This document shows, one piece after another, positions 41,559 to 53,180 of a DNA stretch of 64,000 nucleotides (position 1 is its first letter; each line of letters begins with the position of its first letter). The position numbers and the translations under genes are program-made. Below the pieces are notes generated by a model, which saw only the letters and a list, made by a program, of their open reading frames with translations, was not told the DNA's origin and did no database searches. The DNA comes from a bacterium (GTDB lineage: Bacteria > Planctomycetota > UBA1135 > GCA-002686595). The DNA lies in assembly GCA_024226735.1 (NCBI GenBank), contig JAAELL010000122.1, forward strand, positions 40,853 through 104,852, read 5' to 3'.

Positions 41559-41882
41559 ATGAGCGCCGCCGCCGACGTCACCGACGCCACCTGGGAAGCC
41601 AGCGTCCTGAACCACGAGACCACCGTCTTGGTCGACTTCTGGGCTCCCTGGTGCGGCCCCTGCAAGACGATGGGACCGTACGTCGACAAGCTCGCCGAAG
41701 AGTTCGACGGCCGGCTGAAGGTCGTCAAGCTCAACACGCAGGACAACACGGACGTCCCCGCGCGCTACGGCATCACCGCCATTCCGACCTTCATCGTGAT
41801 CAAAGGCGGCGAAGTCGCCACGCAGATCGTCGGTGCGCAGAAGTACGACGCACTCAAGTCCGCGGTCGAACCGCACCTGTAG
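41559..41882 (+). CDS. trxA: Thioredoxin
   Basis: The 107-aa protein is a single thioredoxin fold with active site WAPWCGPCK near 30 and the cis-Pro loop GITAIPTFIVIKGG near 72. It reduces protein disulfides. ATG 41559 (MSAAADVTD) gives standard length and follows an AAAGAA; an ATG 6 codons earlier (41541) is in frame. It heads a plus-strand run trxA, fmt, rsmB, membrane protein, SDR. Confidence 0.95.
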   Translation: MSAAADVTDATWEASVLNHETTVLVDFWAPWCGPCKTMGPYVDKLAEEFDGRLKVVKLNTQDNTDVPARYGITAIPTFIVIKGGEVATQIVGAQKYDALKSAVEPHL

Positions 41883-41938
41883 CCTGCGGGCACACACCTC
41901 TTCTAGCATCGCTTCTGGCACCACACTTGGCTGAGGGA

Positions 41939-42883
41939 GTGCGAGTCGTCTTCTTGGGATCGCCTCCCTTCGCGACCCCGGTATTCGAGAGCGTCCTCGC
42001 GAGCGACCACACCGTGTGTGCGCTCGTCACTCAGCCCGACCGCCCGCGCGGCCGCGGTCGCAAAGTGGAAGCCTCGCCACTCGTCGAGCGCGCCCGCGTA
42101 GCGGGTGTCGAGGTCGTGCAGCCAACGACGACGAAGGACCCCGAGTTCGTCGAGCGCATGAAGGCCCACGCACCCGACGTTCTGCTCGTCGCCAGCTACG
42201 GCGAGATCCTGCGCGCGGACGTACTCGAGCTCGCGCCCCACGGCGCACTCAACGTCCACGCGTCGCTGCTCCCGCGCTGGCGCGGCGCGTCGCCGATCCA
42301 GCGTGCGATCTTCGCCGGGGATCTACAGACCGGGGTCTCGATCCAGCGCATGGTCCTCGCGCTCGACGAGGGCGACGTCCTACTCGAAGAGCGCACGCCG
42401 ATCGGCGCGGACGAGACAGCCGGCGAGCTCCTGCCGCGCCTCGCCATCCTCGGTGGCGAAGCCGCGGTGCAAGCGCTCGATGCGATCGCGGAAGGGTCGG
42501 CGCAGTTCACGCCACAGGACCCCGAGCGCGTCACGTACGCAAAGAAGCTGCGCAAGGGGGACGGCGCGATCGACTGGACGCGGCCCGCGGACGAGCTCGT
42601 GCGTCTGGTGCGCGCGATGAACCCGTGGCCGCTCGCACGCACGACCCTGCCCGACGGACGGGCGCTGGCGGTCTGGCGCGCGCGCGCGGAGGCCGGAGGC
42701 GACGCGGAGCCCGGCTCGCTCGTGCCGCGCGGAGAAGAGCCCGTCGTCGCGTGCGGATCCGGCGTCCTGCGGCTCCTCGAGGTCCAACCGGCAGGGAAGA
42801 ACAAGATGGACGGGAACGCTTTCCTGCGTGGCGCGCGGCTCCCCGAGGGCACGCGCCTCGGCCAGCCGGAACCGGAGGTCTGA
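41939..42883 (+). CDS. fmt: Methionyl-tRNA formyltransferase
   Basis: The 314-aa enzyme formylates initiator Met-tRNA. N-terminal formyltransferase fold: VVFLGSPPFATPVFESVL, then LLVASYGEIL, the catalytic NVHASLLPRWRGASPIQRAI (Asn, His) and LDEGDVLLEE with the conserved Asp. The C-terminal tRNA-binding domain follows (AMNPWPLART). GTG 41939 places the start exactly at the family's first strand; GAGGGA lies just upstream. No deformylase gene adjoins. rsmB starts 2 nt after the stop. Confidence 0.93.
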   Translation: MRVVFLGSPPFATPVFESVLASDHTVCALVTQPDRPRGRGRKVEASPLVERARVAGVEVVQPTTTKDPEFVERMKAHAPDVLLVASYGEILRADVLELAPHGALNVHASLLPRWRGASPIQRAIFAGDLQTGVSIQRMVLALDEGDVLLEERTPIGADETAGELLPRLAILGGEAAVQALDAIAEGSAQFTPQDPERVTYAKKLRKGDGAIDWTRPADELVRLVRAMNPWPLARTTLPDGRALAVWRARAEAGGDAEPGSLVPRGEEPVVACGSGVLRLLEVQPAGKNKMDGNAFLRGARLPEGTRLGQPEPEV

Positions 42884-42885
42884 TC

Positions 42886-44208
42886 GTGCCGCGCCTCGCC
42901 GCCTGGCAGATCCTGCGTTCGGGAAGCACGATGCCACTGCGCGAAGTCGACCGCTTCGCCGAGTGGCACTCGCTCGATCCGCGCGACCGCGGCTTGCTGC
43001 GGAGACTCGTCGGTACCGAGGTCCGCCGCCGCGGAACGCTACGCGCCATCGTGAACGCGTTCACCAACACCAAGCCGACCGCGGACGTCGCTGCGCATCT
43101 GCGGCTCGGCTTCGTGCAGCTCTTCTTCATGGACAGGGTGCCGCCGCACGCCGCCGTCTCCGAGACGGTCGGCGCGGCCCGGAATACCCTCGGCGCCGGA
43201 CGCGCACGCTTCGTGAACGGCGTCCTGCGCACGGTCTTGCGCGAACGCAAGGAGGGCAGCTCTGGCGACCCGCAGCGCGACTTGGTCGGCAGCCCGTGGC
43301 ACTTCGAACAGCCGCTCTTCCGCAACCCAGAGGAGCACGTGACGCTGTGGATCGAGGACGCACTCTCGATTCCCGCCGCGCTCGCCAAGCGTTGGATCAA
43401 GCGCTTCGGCCGCGAACCCGCGATCGCTCTGTGCGCAAGGCTGCAGGACGAGGCGACGCTCTCGGTGCGCGTCGTCAACACGGGGCGCGAGGCGCTGCAA
43501 GCCGAGCTCGCGGCGGCGGACATCGAGACGAAGCTCGGTCCCCATCCGCGTACGCTGCGCATCGACTCCAAGGCTCTCGAGAAACTGATCGCGTCGGACG
43601 CCTTCGCGCGCGGCGCGGTCGCCGTGCAAGGCGAGACCGCTCTCGCCGCCGCCGAGCTCGTCGAAGCCAGCGCCGGCGAGCGGATCCTCGAGCTGTGCGC
43701 CGCGCCTGGCGGGAAGACTTGCGTGCTCGCGGGGACGGGTGCGCAGGTGCTCGCCCTCGACCTCTCGCAGCCACGTCTCGCGCGCGCCTCGTCGGAGCTC
43801 GAGCGTCTGGATCTGCACGCGCACGTCAAGCGCGTCGCGAGCGACGGTGGCTCGGCGCTCGCGGACGCTCTGTTCGATGGAGTCTTGGTCGACGCTCCGT
43901 GCAGCAACACGGGTGTGCTCGACAAGCGCCCGGGCGCCCGCTGGCGGTTCGGCCCGGCGACCCAGCGGGACCTCAAGCAGGTCCAGGCACGCCTCGTCCA
44001 AGAGGGCGCGGCCCACGTCCGTCCCGGTGGACGACTCGTCTACTCGACGTGCAGCCTGGAGCCCGAGGAGAACGGACGCACCGTGCGCGACTTCCTTGCA
44101 GCGAACGAAGGCTGGGAGCTCGAGGTCGAGATCGAGGCCGTCCCGATTCGCGACGAAGACCCCGTGGACGGCGGGTACGCAGCACGACTGAGACGTGCCC
44201 GAACCTGA
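42886..44208 (+). CDS. rsmB: 16S rRNA m5C967 methyltransferase RsmB-like
   Basis: The 440-aa protein has an N-terminal NusB-like RNA-binding domain (about 1-130) and a C-terminal SAM-dependent methyltransferase domain. The latter shows LELCAAPGGKT (SAM motif), VLVDAPCSNTGVL (catalytic Cys) and VYSTCSLEPEENG (second Cys). It methylates cytosine in rRNA. The GTG start is well placed behind GGAGGT, which lies inside the end of fmt. fmt-rsmB pairing is common. Confidence 0.93.
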   Translation: MPRLAAWQILRSGSTMPLREVDRFAEWHSLDPRDRGLLRRLVGTEVRRRGTLRAIVNAFTNTKPTADVAAHLRLGFVQLFFMDRVPPHAAVSETVGAARNTLGAGRARFVNGVLRTVLRERKEGSSGDPQRDLVGSPWHFEQPLFRNPEEHVTLWIEDALSIPAALAKRWIKRFGREPAIALCARLQDEATLSVRVVNTGREALQAELAAADIETKLGPHPRTLRIDSKALEKLIASDAFARGAVAVQGETALAAAELVEASAGERILELCAAPGGKTCVLAGTGAQVLALDLSQPRLARASSELERLDLHAHVKRVASDGGSALADALFDGVLVDAPCSNTGVLDKRPGARWRFGPATQRDLKQVQARLVQEGAAHVRPGGRLVYSTCSLEPEENGRTVRDFLAANEGWELEVEIEAVPIRDEDPVDGGYAARLRRART

Positions 44209-44250
44209 GCGGCTACACTCTCTGCCTCGACTCCTCCCAGAGGTTCCACC

Positions 44251-44841
44251 ATGGCCAGATCTTCGTACCGCTCCCGACGCGACGACGACGAACGCGACGC
44301 CCCGCCCCACCGCCGACAGAACGCACCGAACATGGCGCCGCTGTTCGGCTTCCTGGTGCTCGCGGTCATCGGCATCGGCTTTGCCGGTTGGGTCCAGGGC
44401 AACAAGGCCGACGCGGCCGTCGAAGACCAGGACGAGGCCGCCAACAAGCCGGCCAAGGTCGACCCCTTCGCCGACATTCAGGAGGAGAAACCGCCCGAGC
44501 GTGGCGAGGGATCGACGCGCCTGCGCACGACCAACCGCGCGCCCGAGGGCCTCGAAAACGTCGCCAACTGGCAGAGCGCGCTGAAGCTCGCCGGACGCGG
44601 CCACGACCTCGCCGCCGAAGCGGAGGCCGCTAAGAAGGACGGCGACAACGCGACCTACAACACCAAGGGTCACGCGGCGTGGGAGAAGTTCAACGAAGCG
44701 CTCGAGAAGACGGCGGTGTGGGAGACGGAGATCGAGGGGCTCTTCGGCGACACCGACCGCCAGGTGCGCAAGATCAAGCGCGAGCGTTCGGCCTGGTTCA
44801 AGATGCTCGGCAAGTACCGCAAGACCGGGCAAGGGCAGTAG
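44251..44841 (+). CDS. Single-pass membrane protein, unknown
   Basis: A 196-aa protein with a highly basic/charged N-terminus (SYRSRRDDDERDAPPHRR), one membrane helix (APLFGFLVLAVIGIGFAGWV) and a mostly helical periplasmic part rich in Ala, Glu and Lys. I do not recognise a family. ATG 44251 follows AGAGG at a good distance. The SDR gene starts directly after its stop, so they are co-translated. Confidence 0.7.
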   Translation: MARSSYRSRRDDDERDAPPHRRQNAPNMAPLFGFLVLAVIGIGFAGWVQGNKADAAVEDQDEAANKPAKVDPFADIQEEKPPERGEGSTRLRTTNRAPEGLENVANWQSALKLAGRGHDLAAEAEAAKKDGDNATYNTKGHAAWEKFNEALEKTAVWETEIEGLFGDTDRQVRKIKRERSAWFKMLGKYRKTGQGQ

Positions 44842-45654
44842 TTGGGCTTCGAGACGCGCGGGCGGCGAGCGCTCGTCACGGGTGCCTCGTCGGGCATCGG
44901 CGAGGCGGTCGCACGCCAGCTCGCGGAGAAGGGCTACCGCGTCGCGCTGCTCGCTCGCCGCGCGGAACGGCTCGAGCGGGTCGCCGCGAGCCTGGCTTCC
45001 GGTGAGCACGCCGGACATCTGCAGCTCCCCTGCGACCTGACGGACGTGGACGCGATCGACGCTTCGTTTGCGCGACTCCTGGACGCGTTCGGCGGACTCG
45101 ACCTGCTCGTCAACAATGCGGGCGTCGGCTACCGGGCGCGCATCGAGGAGTTGGATCCGGACACGCTGCGCACGGTCTTCGACACGAACGTGTTCGCACT
45201 GCTGCTCGGCTGCCGTGCGGCACTGCCACTGTTGCGCAAGGGCGACGCGCCTGTCGTCGTCAACGTGGCGTCCGTCGTCGGCCGGCGCGGCATCCCGGGT
45301 CAAGCGGCCTACGCCGCGAGCAAGGCCGCGGTCTGCTCGATCGGGGAAGCGCTGCGCGTCGAGTGGGCGCCGGAGGGCATCGCCGTATGCACGTTGAACC
45401 CGGCATTGACGACGACCGGCTTCTTCGCGGCGCAGGCCAATCCCTCCAGCCTGCCGCATCCCGACCTGTCGACCGCGTCTGCCGCCGTCGACGTGGCGCG
45501 ACACGTGCTCGAGCTGGATCGCGACCCCGAGCCTGAACGCTCGCTACGCTGGAAGTGGCGCCTCTTGGGCGTCGCGTCGGTGCTCGCTCCGCGCCTGGCC
45601 GACCGGATGCTCGTGCGCCGCCTGGGCGGCGGCTGGACGGCGCCGCCGCGCTGA
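44842..45654 (+). CDS. Short-chain dehydrogenase/reductase
   Basis: The 270-aa SDR uses NAD(P)H. It has TGASSGIG (cofactor site, near 14), NNAG near 90, NVASVVGRRG (catalytic Ser region), and YAASK (catalytic Tyr-Lys, near 155). RR after the second strand (LLARRAERLE) points to NADP. Substrate unknown. The start is TTG 44842, the codon right after the upstream stop, with GGGCAAGGGCAG as a possible ribosome-binding site. Confidence 0.9.
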   Translation: MGFETRGRRALVTGASSGIGEAVARQLAEKGYRVALLARRAERLERVAASLASGEHAGHLQLPCDLTDVDAIDASFARLLDAFGGLDLLVNNAGVGYRARIEELDPDTLRTVFDTNVFALLLGCRAALPLLRKGDAPVVVNVASVVGRRGIPGQAAYAASKAAVCSIGEALRVEWAPEGIAVCTLNPALTTTGFFAAQANPSSLPHPDLSTASAAVDVARHVLELDRDPEPERSLRWKWRLLGVASVLAPRLADRMLVRRLGGGWTAPPR

Positions 45655-45673
45655 ACGCCTCGCTAGCCCGGAC

Positions 45674-46543
45674 CTAGCCGAACTCGGGCATCGGCGGCAA
45701 CTCGAGGTTGCTCGACGAGTCGCCGTTGCTTCCGCTTTCGCCCGAGCCGAAGCCATCGCTGACTTCCTCGAGCTCGTCCGCGTCGATCAGCGACGGCGGA
45801 TCGACCTCCAAGCTGCCGAGGTCGTCATCGTCGACGTCCTCGAACTCGATCGAGCCGGCCTCTTCCAGCTCGTCGGCGGTGAGATCCTCGATCGTCGCCT
45901 CATCGAGGACCTCATCGAGGGCCTCATCGAGGGCCTCATCGAACTCGAGCTCGTCCTCGGGCAACTGATCGATCTCGAGCTGGACCGCCGCGTCGGCCTC
46001 GTCGAACATCGCGCTCCAGTCGCCACCGGCCTCGTCGTGCTTCTGCAGCGCCCCGAGGTGCTCCTTGAGCCAACGCCTGTTCGTCTCGACCGTGCCGACG
46101 ACGGGCAGGATGACGAGGTCTGTCTCGGTGGACAGCAACCCGAGCACATTGGCTTGAACCATGCCCGGCAGGACGACGGTCAACGCTTGCCCGAACCGGC
46201 TGAGCGGGACGAGCCCGTGCCGGTACAAGAACTCGCAGTCCATCGCCTTCGCCAATTCGGGATCGACGGTGAGGACATCGATCGGAAGGAAAGGCAGGTT
46301 GAAGATCTCACATACGGTACGCGAGAGCTCCCAGTCCCCGACGATGTTCGACATCACCAGGGATTCGGCGAACGGGTGCGACCCGTCACGCGATTGCTGC
46401 AGGAGCTCGCGCAACGGCTCCAAATCGGCCATGCCGCGCTCGTGGAGCACTTCAGCAAGGCGGGCATTGTCGAGGCGTTGGGTGTACTTCAACGTTGATA
46501 CCAGGCGCCGGGGGAGGCAACGGTGCGGGGAGATTCTCTCCAC
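45674..46543 (-). CDS. Solo MshEN/GspE-N-domain protein with acidic tail
   Basis: The 289-aa protein has an N-terminal domain of about 150 residues resembling the MshEN/GspE N-terminal domain of type II secretion and type IV pilus ATPases (LAEVLHERGMADLEPL, LSRTVCEIFNLPFLPIDVLTVDPELA, GLVPLSRFGQALTVVLPGM). In some proteins it binds cyclic di-GMP. The rest is a very acidic low-complexity tail (FDEALDEALDEVLDEA). No ATPase follows, so it is probably a regulator or adaptor. The start is unsure: GTG 46543 is the longest; TTG 46492 fits the domain start better. Confidence 0.68.
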   Translation of the reverse strand: MERISPHRCLPRRLVSTLKYTQRLDNARLAEVLHERGMADLEPLRELLQQSRDGSHPFAESLVMSNIVGDWELSRTVCEIFNLPFLPIDVLTVDPELAKAMDCEFLYRHGLVPLSRFGQALTVVLPGMVQANVLGLLSTETDLVILPVVGTVETNRRWLKEHLGALQKHDEAGGDWSAMFDEADAAVQLEIDQLPEDELEFDEALDEALDEVLDEATIEDLTADELEEAGSIEFEDVDDDDLGSLEVDPPSLIDADELEEVSDGFGSGESGSNGDSSSNLELPPMPEFG

Positions 46544-46676
46544 CTATCGGAGCGCTGGCCGGCGCGCTGGAGTGGAAGCGCGAATGAGGGCATTGAATAC
46601 GCCCCCGAGCTCCCGGAAAACCTTTCCACCCGCGCCCAATCGGCGGCGCCGGCGTGTCTAGCAGCCCGTGGTGAAA

Positions 46677-49111
<2,435 letters not shown>

Positions 49112-49115
<4 letters not shown>

Positions 49116-49438
49116 CGCTTGAGTTTGAAACTCATCCGTCGGATTTTATCTTTGCCCAAGTGCTCGTTGGTGAGCACTCGGTAGCGCTCGCCGGTGAAGC
49201 TCTTGAGCTCTTGAAGGTGGGCGGCGGACTCGACCTCGACGGTCAGCACGCCGCGCTGAAAGGAGACCGCGCGCGCACGTCGCGAAAGCATCTCGCCCAC
49301 GACGGCCTTCCACGCTTCGAAGACGCGCCAGTCGCCCAGCTTCGCGCCCAACCCGCTGACCTCGAGGTACTGGGTCATCGCGTCGCCGACGGAGGACATG
49401 CCCCCGCGCCGGGTGGGTTTGCGGTCAGGACGGCTCAC
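49112..49438 (-). CDS. dciA: DUF721/DciA-family helicase loader
   Basis: The 108-aa protein has the DUF721 core (VFEAWKAVVG, LTVEVESAAHLQELKSFTGERY). DciA is the ancestral loader of the replicative helicase DnaB. Both ends overlap neighbours by 4 nt (GTGA with dnaN, ATGA with gyrB). Start is GTG. Confidence 0.87.
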
Positions 49439-50550
49439 GTCGGCGGGGTGGAGGCATCGATCGTGATCGGCATCACGACGTAGACGTAGTTCTCACCCAG
49501 GCAGAACTTGCCGGGGCTGTTGCGCTCGTTGAACTCGAGGCGGATCGTGTCGTTCTCACAGTGCTTGAGGCCGTCGAGCACGAAGTCGGGGTTGAAGGCG
49601 ATCTCCGCGTCTTCGCCCTTGAAGTCGACCTCCATGTGCGCCGTCGCGAGACCGCGTCCCACCGACTGGCCAAACAGCTCGAGCTCGTTCTTCTTCGTCT
49701 TCAGCCGCACGGCCCGCGCCTCGTCTCCGGTCACGTTCGCGACGAGTCGTAGCTTTTTGCTGAACATTTCCCGGTCGGCCTCGAGCGCGTTGGACGTCTC
49801 GGTCGGCACGACCGCCGCGTAGCGCGGAAAGTCACCGTCGATCAGACGCGCGAAGATCTCCGCCCCCCGCGTCTTCAGACCAACCTGGTTCTCGCCGAAC
49901 GAAAGGTGGATCTGATCGAGCGGGTCCGAAATCACCCGGCAGAACATCTGCATGCCCTTGGTGGGGATGATCGCACTCGTCTCGGGCGCCTTCGAGCCAT
50001 CGACCGGCGTCGTCGTCAAGGCGAGCCGCCGTCCGTCGGTGGCAACCAAGCGCAGGATGTCGTTGTCGATTTCGGTCAGAACGCCGTGCATTGCGTAGCG
50101 CCCCGGCTCGCGCGCTGCCGCGAACGAGGTCTGCGTCACGAGCTTCGTGAAGCTGCCGCCCTGCATCGTGACGTTCCCGTCACCGGAGAACCGCGAGATC
50201 ACCGGGAACTCGTCCGGGTCGATCGTGACGAGCTCGCACGAGTCGGCGCCACTGGTGATCTGGCACTTGCCTTCCTTCGTTTCGAGCGTGACGGTCTCGC
50301 CGGAGAGATCGCGCACGAAGTCGAGGGTCACCCGTGCAGGGATCACCGCCGGTCCGGGATCGGTCACCTCGACGTCTTCGATTCGGAACCGAACGGAGAC
50401 TTCGAGATCGGTGCCTACGAGTTCGAGCGCGTCGTCGGTCGCAACCAGACAGACGTTCTCCAGCACCGGCCGTGTGCTCTTGGCCGGAACGACGTTGTTC
50501 GCGATGGACAACCCTTCGCGCAACTTCTCTCGATCACAGATGACCTTCAT
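49435..50550 (-). CDS. dnaN: DNA polymerase III beta sliding clamp
   Basis: The 371-aa protein shows three DnaN clamp domains: MKVICDREKLREGLSIANNVVPAKSTRPVLENV at the start, TSFAAAREPGRYAMHGVL in the middle and LGENYVYVVMPI at the end. It forms the ring that holds polymerase on DNA. The start ATG 50550 follows GGCATG-type context with GGAGG near. It lies downstream of dnaA across 706 nt. Confidence 0.95.
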   Translation of the reverse strand: MKVICDREKLREGLSIANNVVPAKSTRPVLENVCLVATDDALELVGTDLEVSVRFRIEDVEVTDPGPAVIPARVTLDFVRDLSGETVTLETKEGKCQITSGADSCELVTIDPDEFPVISRFSGDGNVTMQGGSFTKLVTQTSFAAAREPGRYAMHGVLTEIDNDILRLVATDGRRLALTTTPVDGSKAPETSAIIPTKGMQMFCRVISDPLDQIHLSFGENQVGLKTRGAEIFARLIDGDFPRYAAVVPTETSNALEADREMFSKKLRLVANVTGDEARAVRLKTKKNELELFGQSVGRGLATAHMEVDFKGEDAEIAFNPDFVLDGLKHCENDTIRLEFNERNSPGKFCLGENYVYVVMPITIDASTPPT

Positions 50551-51256
50551 GCCAGGAGGATGCCAGTGGGCAAGATGGGGGGAGTGTTAGGGGGGTGACA
50601 GTTCTCCCCAGTCCTGAGAAGAAAGAAGTTCTTCTTCTTAACAGGGGGGGGCCGAAATTGGGGATGAGTGGACGGGTCGGCGCTACAAGCAGCGTGTTTG
50701 CAGTGATTTGGCGACGCTTCAACCGTGTGGGTCGACGGCATTCGAGCGTGGGTGTTCTGTGGGTATCGTCGGGATCTTCCACGGCTGTCCAGAGCGTCGC
50801 GGGCGAGCTCGGGGCGAGGGTCGAGTTGCCCCCGAAACGTCCCCGAAGATCGCTCACTTCTCCCCGGCCGGGTCCACCTTGATTCCACGGTTCGTCCACA
50901 GACCCGAAGGCGGTCTCGCCGGCAGAATCGAGGCGTGGAACGGACGCGGGCGCGGCCGTGCGGGAGAGCCTCCATAGGGTAGGGGAGCGGAGGGCCGGTG
51001 TCGACGTTCGAAGCGCGCCTATCGTCGCCCCAAGGCGCTGTGCGGCAAGCGCTTAGGACACTTGTCCAGCGCGGCGACAGGCCTGCCGGGCGCATGCTCG
51101 CGCGCGGAGGCGTCACACCCGCTCCCAGGAGCGCACAGGGCGAGCCGATCGCGCGCGCGGCCTTGCGGTACACGGGAGTTCTCCACGGCCGCGAGAGGGC
51201 CTCGCAGGGGCACGAACGAGGGGTGCCCAGGGGGGGCTGCAACACGCTCGACCCCC
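50551..51256. other. dnaA-dnaN gap, possible origin region
   Basis: No credible gene. There is a purine/pyrimidine tract at 50616-50640, a G8 run at 50644-50651, and three weak DnaA-box-like sites (7 of 9 or less): TGTGGGTCG near 50726, TGTGGGTAT at 50758, TCGTCCACA ending at 50900. Origins often lie next to dnaA or dnaN, but the box matches are poor. Confidence 0.35.
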
Positions 51257-52804
51257 TCAGGTGTCGAGGCCAGCCCCGTTGAGGGAGCGGAGGAAACCGT
51301 CGACCGTCGAGTGGCAGTGGGTGTCCTCGGTCGTGACGCGGGTGATCTTGTTGACCGCGTGCAGGACGGTCGAGTGGTCGCGCCCGCCGAAGTACCCGCC
51401 GATCTCTTCGAGCGAATGGTTGGTGATCCTGCGGGCGAGGAACATGGCCACCTGGCGCGGGAACGCGATGGAGTTCGTGCGCTTCTTCGACTGCAGATCG
51501 GAGAGCTTGACACCGTAGTGCTCGGTGACGACCTCGATGATGTCGTTCATCGACGGGGCGCCGCGCCGGACCTGGAAGATGTCTCGCAGGGCCTCGCGCG
51601 CGAGATCGGGGACGATGCGCTTGCCGGTCAGGCTCGAGTAACCGAGCAGGCGCGTCACCGCGCCCTCCAGCTCCCGCACGTTGCGGGTGACGTGTTCGGC
51701 GATCAGCTGCGCGACGTCGTCGGGCATGTCGCAGCCGCGCTCGCGGCTCTTGCGCTTGACGATCGCCATGCGCGTCTCGTAGCAGGGCGGCTCGATCTCC
51801 GTGACCATGCCCCACTTGAAGCGAGACACGAGTCGCTCCTGCAGCGTCGGGATGTCCTTGGGCGGACTGTCGGACGACAGCACGATCTGCTTCGAGTTGT
51901 TGTAGAGCGTGTTGAACGTGTGAAAGAACTCCTCCTGCGTGCGCTCCTTGTTCGCGAGCAGGTGGATGTCGTCCACGACCAGCACGTCGACGTTGCGGTA
52001 CTTGCCGCGAAACTCCGTCAGGTCGCCGTTCTCCAGAGCGCTGATGAAGTGGTTCACGAACGTCTCACAGGACAGGTACAGGATCCTGTAATCCGGAAAG
52101 CGCTCGAGGATGAGGTAGCAGAGGGACTGCAGGAGGTGCGTCTTGCCGACGCCGACCTGCCCGTGCAGGAAGAACGGGTTGTAGGTCTTGCCCGGCGACT
52201 CGCCCGCACCCATGGCGGCGGCGTGGCCGAAGCGGTTGCACGGTCCGACGACGAAGTTGTCGAAGGTGTACTTGGAGTTGAGCGAGACGTCGCTGTTGAC
52301 CATCAGCCCACCGGGGCGATCCGCGCGCGTCGTCGCCGACGCCCTCTGTGCACTGGAGTGATTCGGCGCACCGGGGGCGTGTGTCGCTGCCGCGGAGGCC
52401 GGGTCGTCGACCTCCGCGCGCTGGGCGGCCTCCGCCTTCAGGGTCAGTTCCGGATCGATGACAATCTCGATCCGGCGCTTGGTCCCGAGGGTCGAGAGGA
52501 CCGCCTGCTCGAGCATGTCGCGGTAGTAGCGACCGATCCAGTCGCGTGCGAACTCGTTCTGCACCGCGAGCACGACAGCGCCGTCCGTGACGCGCACGAG
52601 CGCCGAGCGTCGAAACCAAGTTTCGTACTGCTCGGGCAGGATCCGGCGCTTCAGGTCTTGCCTGAGGCGATCCCAGGCCGTGGTGATGTCGACGTCCGGA
52701 TCATTCGAGAGCGTTTCGTTGTCCTGTTGCGGAACCGCGTCTGCTTGCGCGGTGTTCTCGACGGAGGGGGGGTTGGGGGTCGAGAGAGGTTCCGTATCGT
52801 TCAT
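51257..52804 (-). CDS. dnaA: Chromosomal replication initiator DnaA
   Basis: The 515-aa initiator has domain I at about 40-130 (WDRLRQDLKRRILPEQYETWF), a linker, and the AAA+ domain with YTFDNFVVGPCNRFGHAAA, Walker A GQVGVGKTHLLQ, Walker B DVLVVDDIHLL and sensor SSDSPPKDIP. Domain IV follows with the DNA-binding GGRDHSTVLHAVNKI. Slightly longer than usual because of a roughly 60-residue linker rich in Ala and Ser. ATG 52804. First gene of dnaA-dnaN-dciA-gyrB. Confidence 0.97.
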   Translation of the reverse strand: MNDTEPLSTPNPPSVENTAQADAVPQQDNETLSNDPDVDITTAWDRLRQDLKRRILPEQYETWFRRSALVRVTDGAVVLAVQNEFARDWIGRYYRDMLEQAVLSTLGTKRRIEIVIDPELTLKAEAAQRAEVDDPASAAATHAPGAPNHSSAQRASATTRADRPGGLMVNSDVSLNSKYTFDNFVVGPCNRFGHAAAMGAGESPGKTYNPFFLHGQVGVGKTHLLQSLCYLILERFPDYRILYLSCETFVNHFISALENGDLTEFRGKYRNVDVLVVDDIHLLANKERTQEEFFHTFNTLYNNSKQIVLSSDSPPKDIPTLQERLVSRFKWGMVTEIEPPCYETRMAIVKRKSRERGCDMPDDVAQLIAEHVTRNVRELEGAVTRLLGYSSLTGKRIVPDLAREALRDIFQVRRGAPSMNDIIEVVTEHYGVKLSDLQSKKRTNSIAFPRQVAMFLARRITNHSLEEIGGYFGGRDHSTVLHAVNKITRVTTEDTHCHSTVDGFLRSLNGAGLDT

Positions 52805-53180
52805 CGAATCGAAGAATCCCCGGACGATGTTCCGAAGTCCACTCGATGGCGCCGGGGGGGGGGACGCGCACGCAAACCATCGAGTGTCGATCGCAGCCTA
52901 GCGGCGAGAGAGCGATAGCCGAAGAAAGGGGCCGTTACGAAGGCTCTCGAGAGCGAGAGCTCATGTCGTTCGAAGACACGTGCGAAGATTCGGGGGGTCC
53001 TGACTCATGACAACTCGAGTCGCGACGCGGTCGCGATCGGCAGCTTGCTTCGGGTCAGGTGCGGTGAGTTCGCCGTGCGCTTCGGAATGGTTGGGCATTA
53101 CACCGCTGCCCACCAGCGATCGCAACGAGAACCGCCGATCTGTTCACGCGATCTTCGCACGCGTGCCCCAAAGTTCGGAC
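52805..53180. other. Leader region upstream of dnaA
   Basis: 376 nt without a gene. It must carry the dnaA promoter. A G10 run at 52854-52863 is notable. No clear DnaA-box cluster is visible. Confidence 0.4.

Noticed and set aside
40907..41938. Long upstream extension of fmt
   Set aside because: It runs through the MITE and trxA; Fmt's first strand starts at GTG 41939.
43039..45504. 821-aa minus-strand frame across rsmB, the membrane protein and the SDR
   Set aside because: It spans three recognised genes on the other strand and shows no domain.
50547..51815. 422-aa minus-strand frame across dnaA end and the dnaA-dnaN gap
   Set aside because: Arg/Pro-rich, out of frame with dnaA, no family features.
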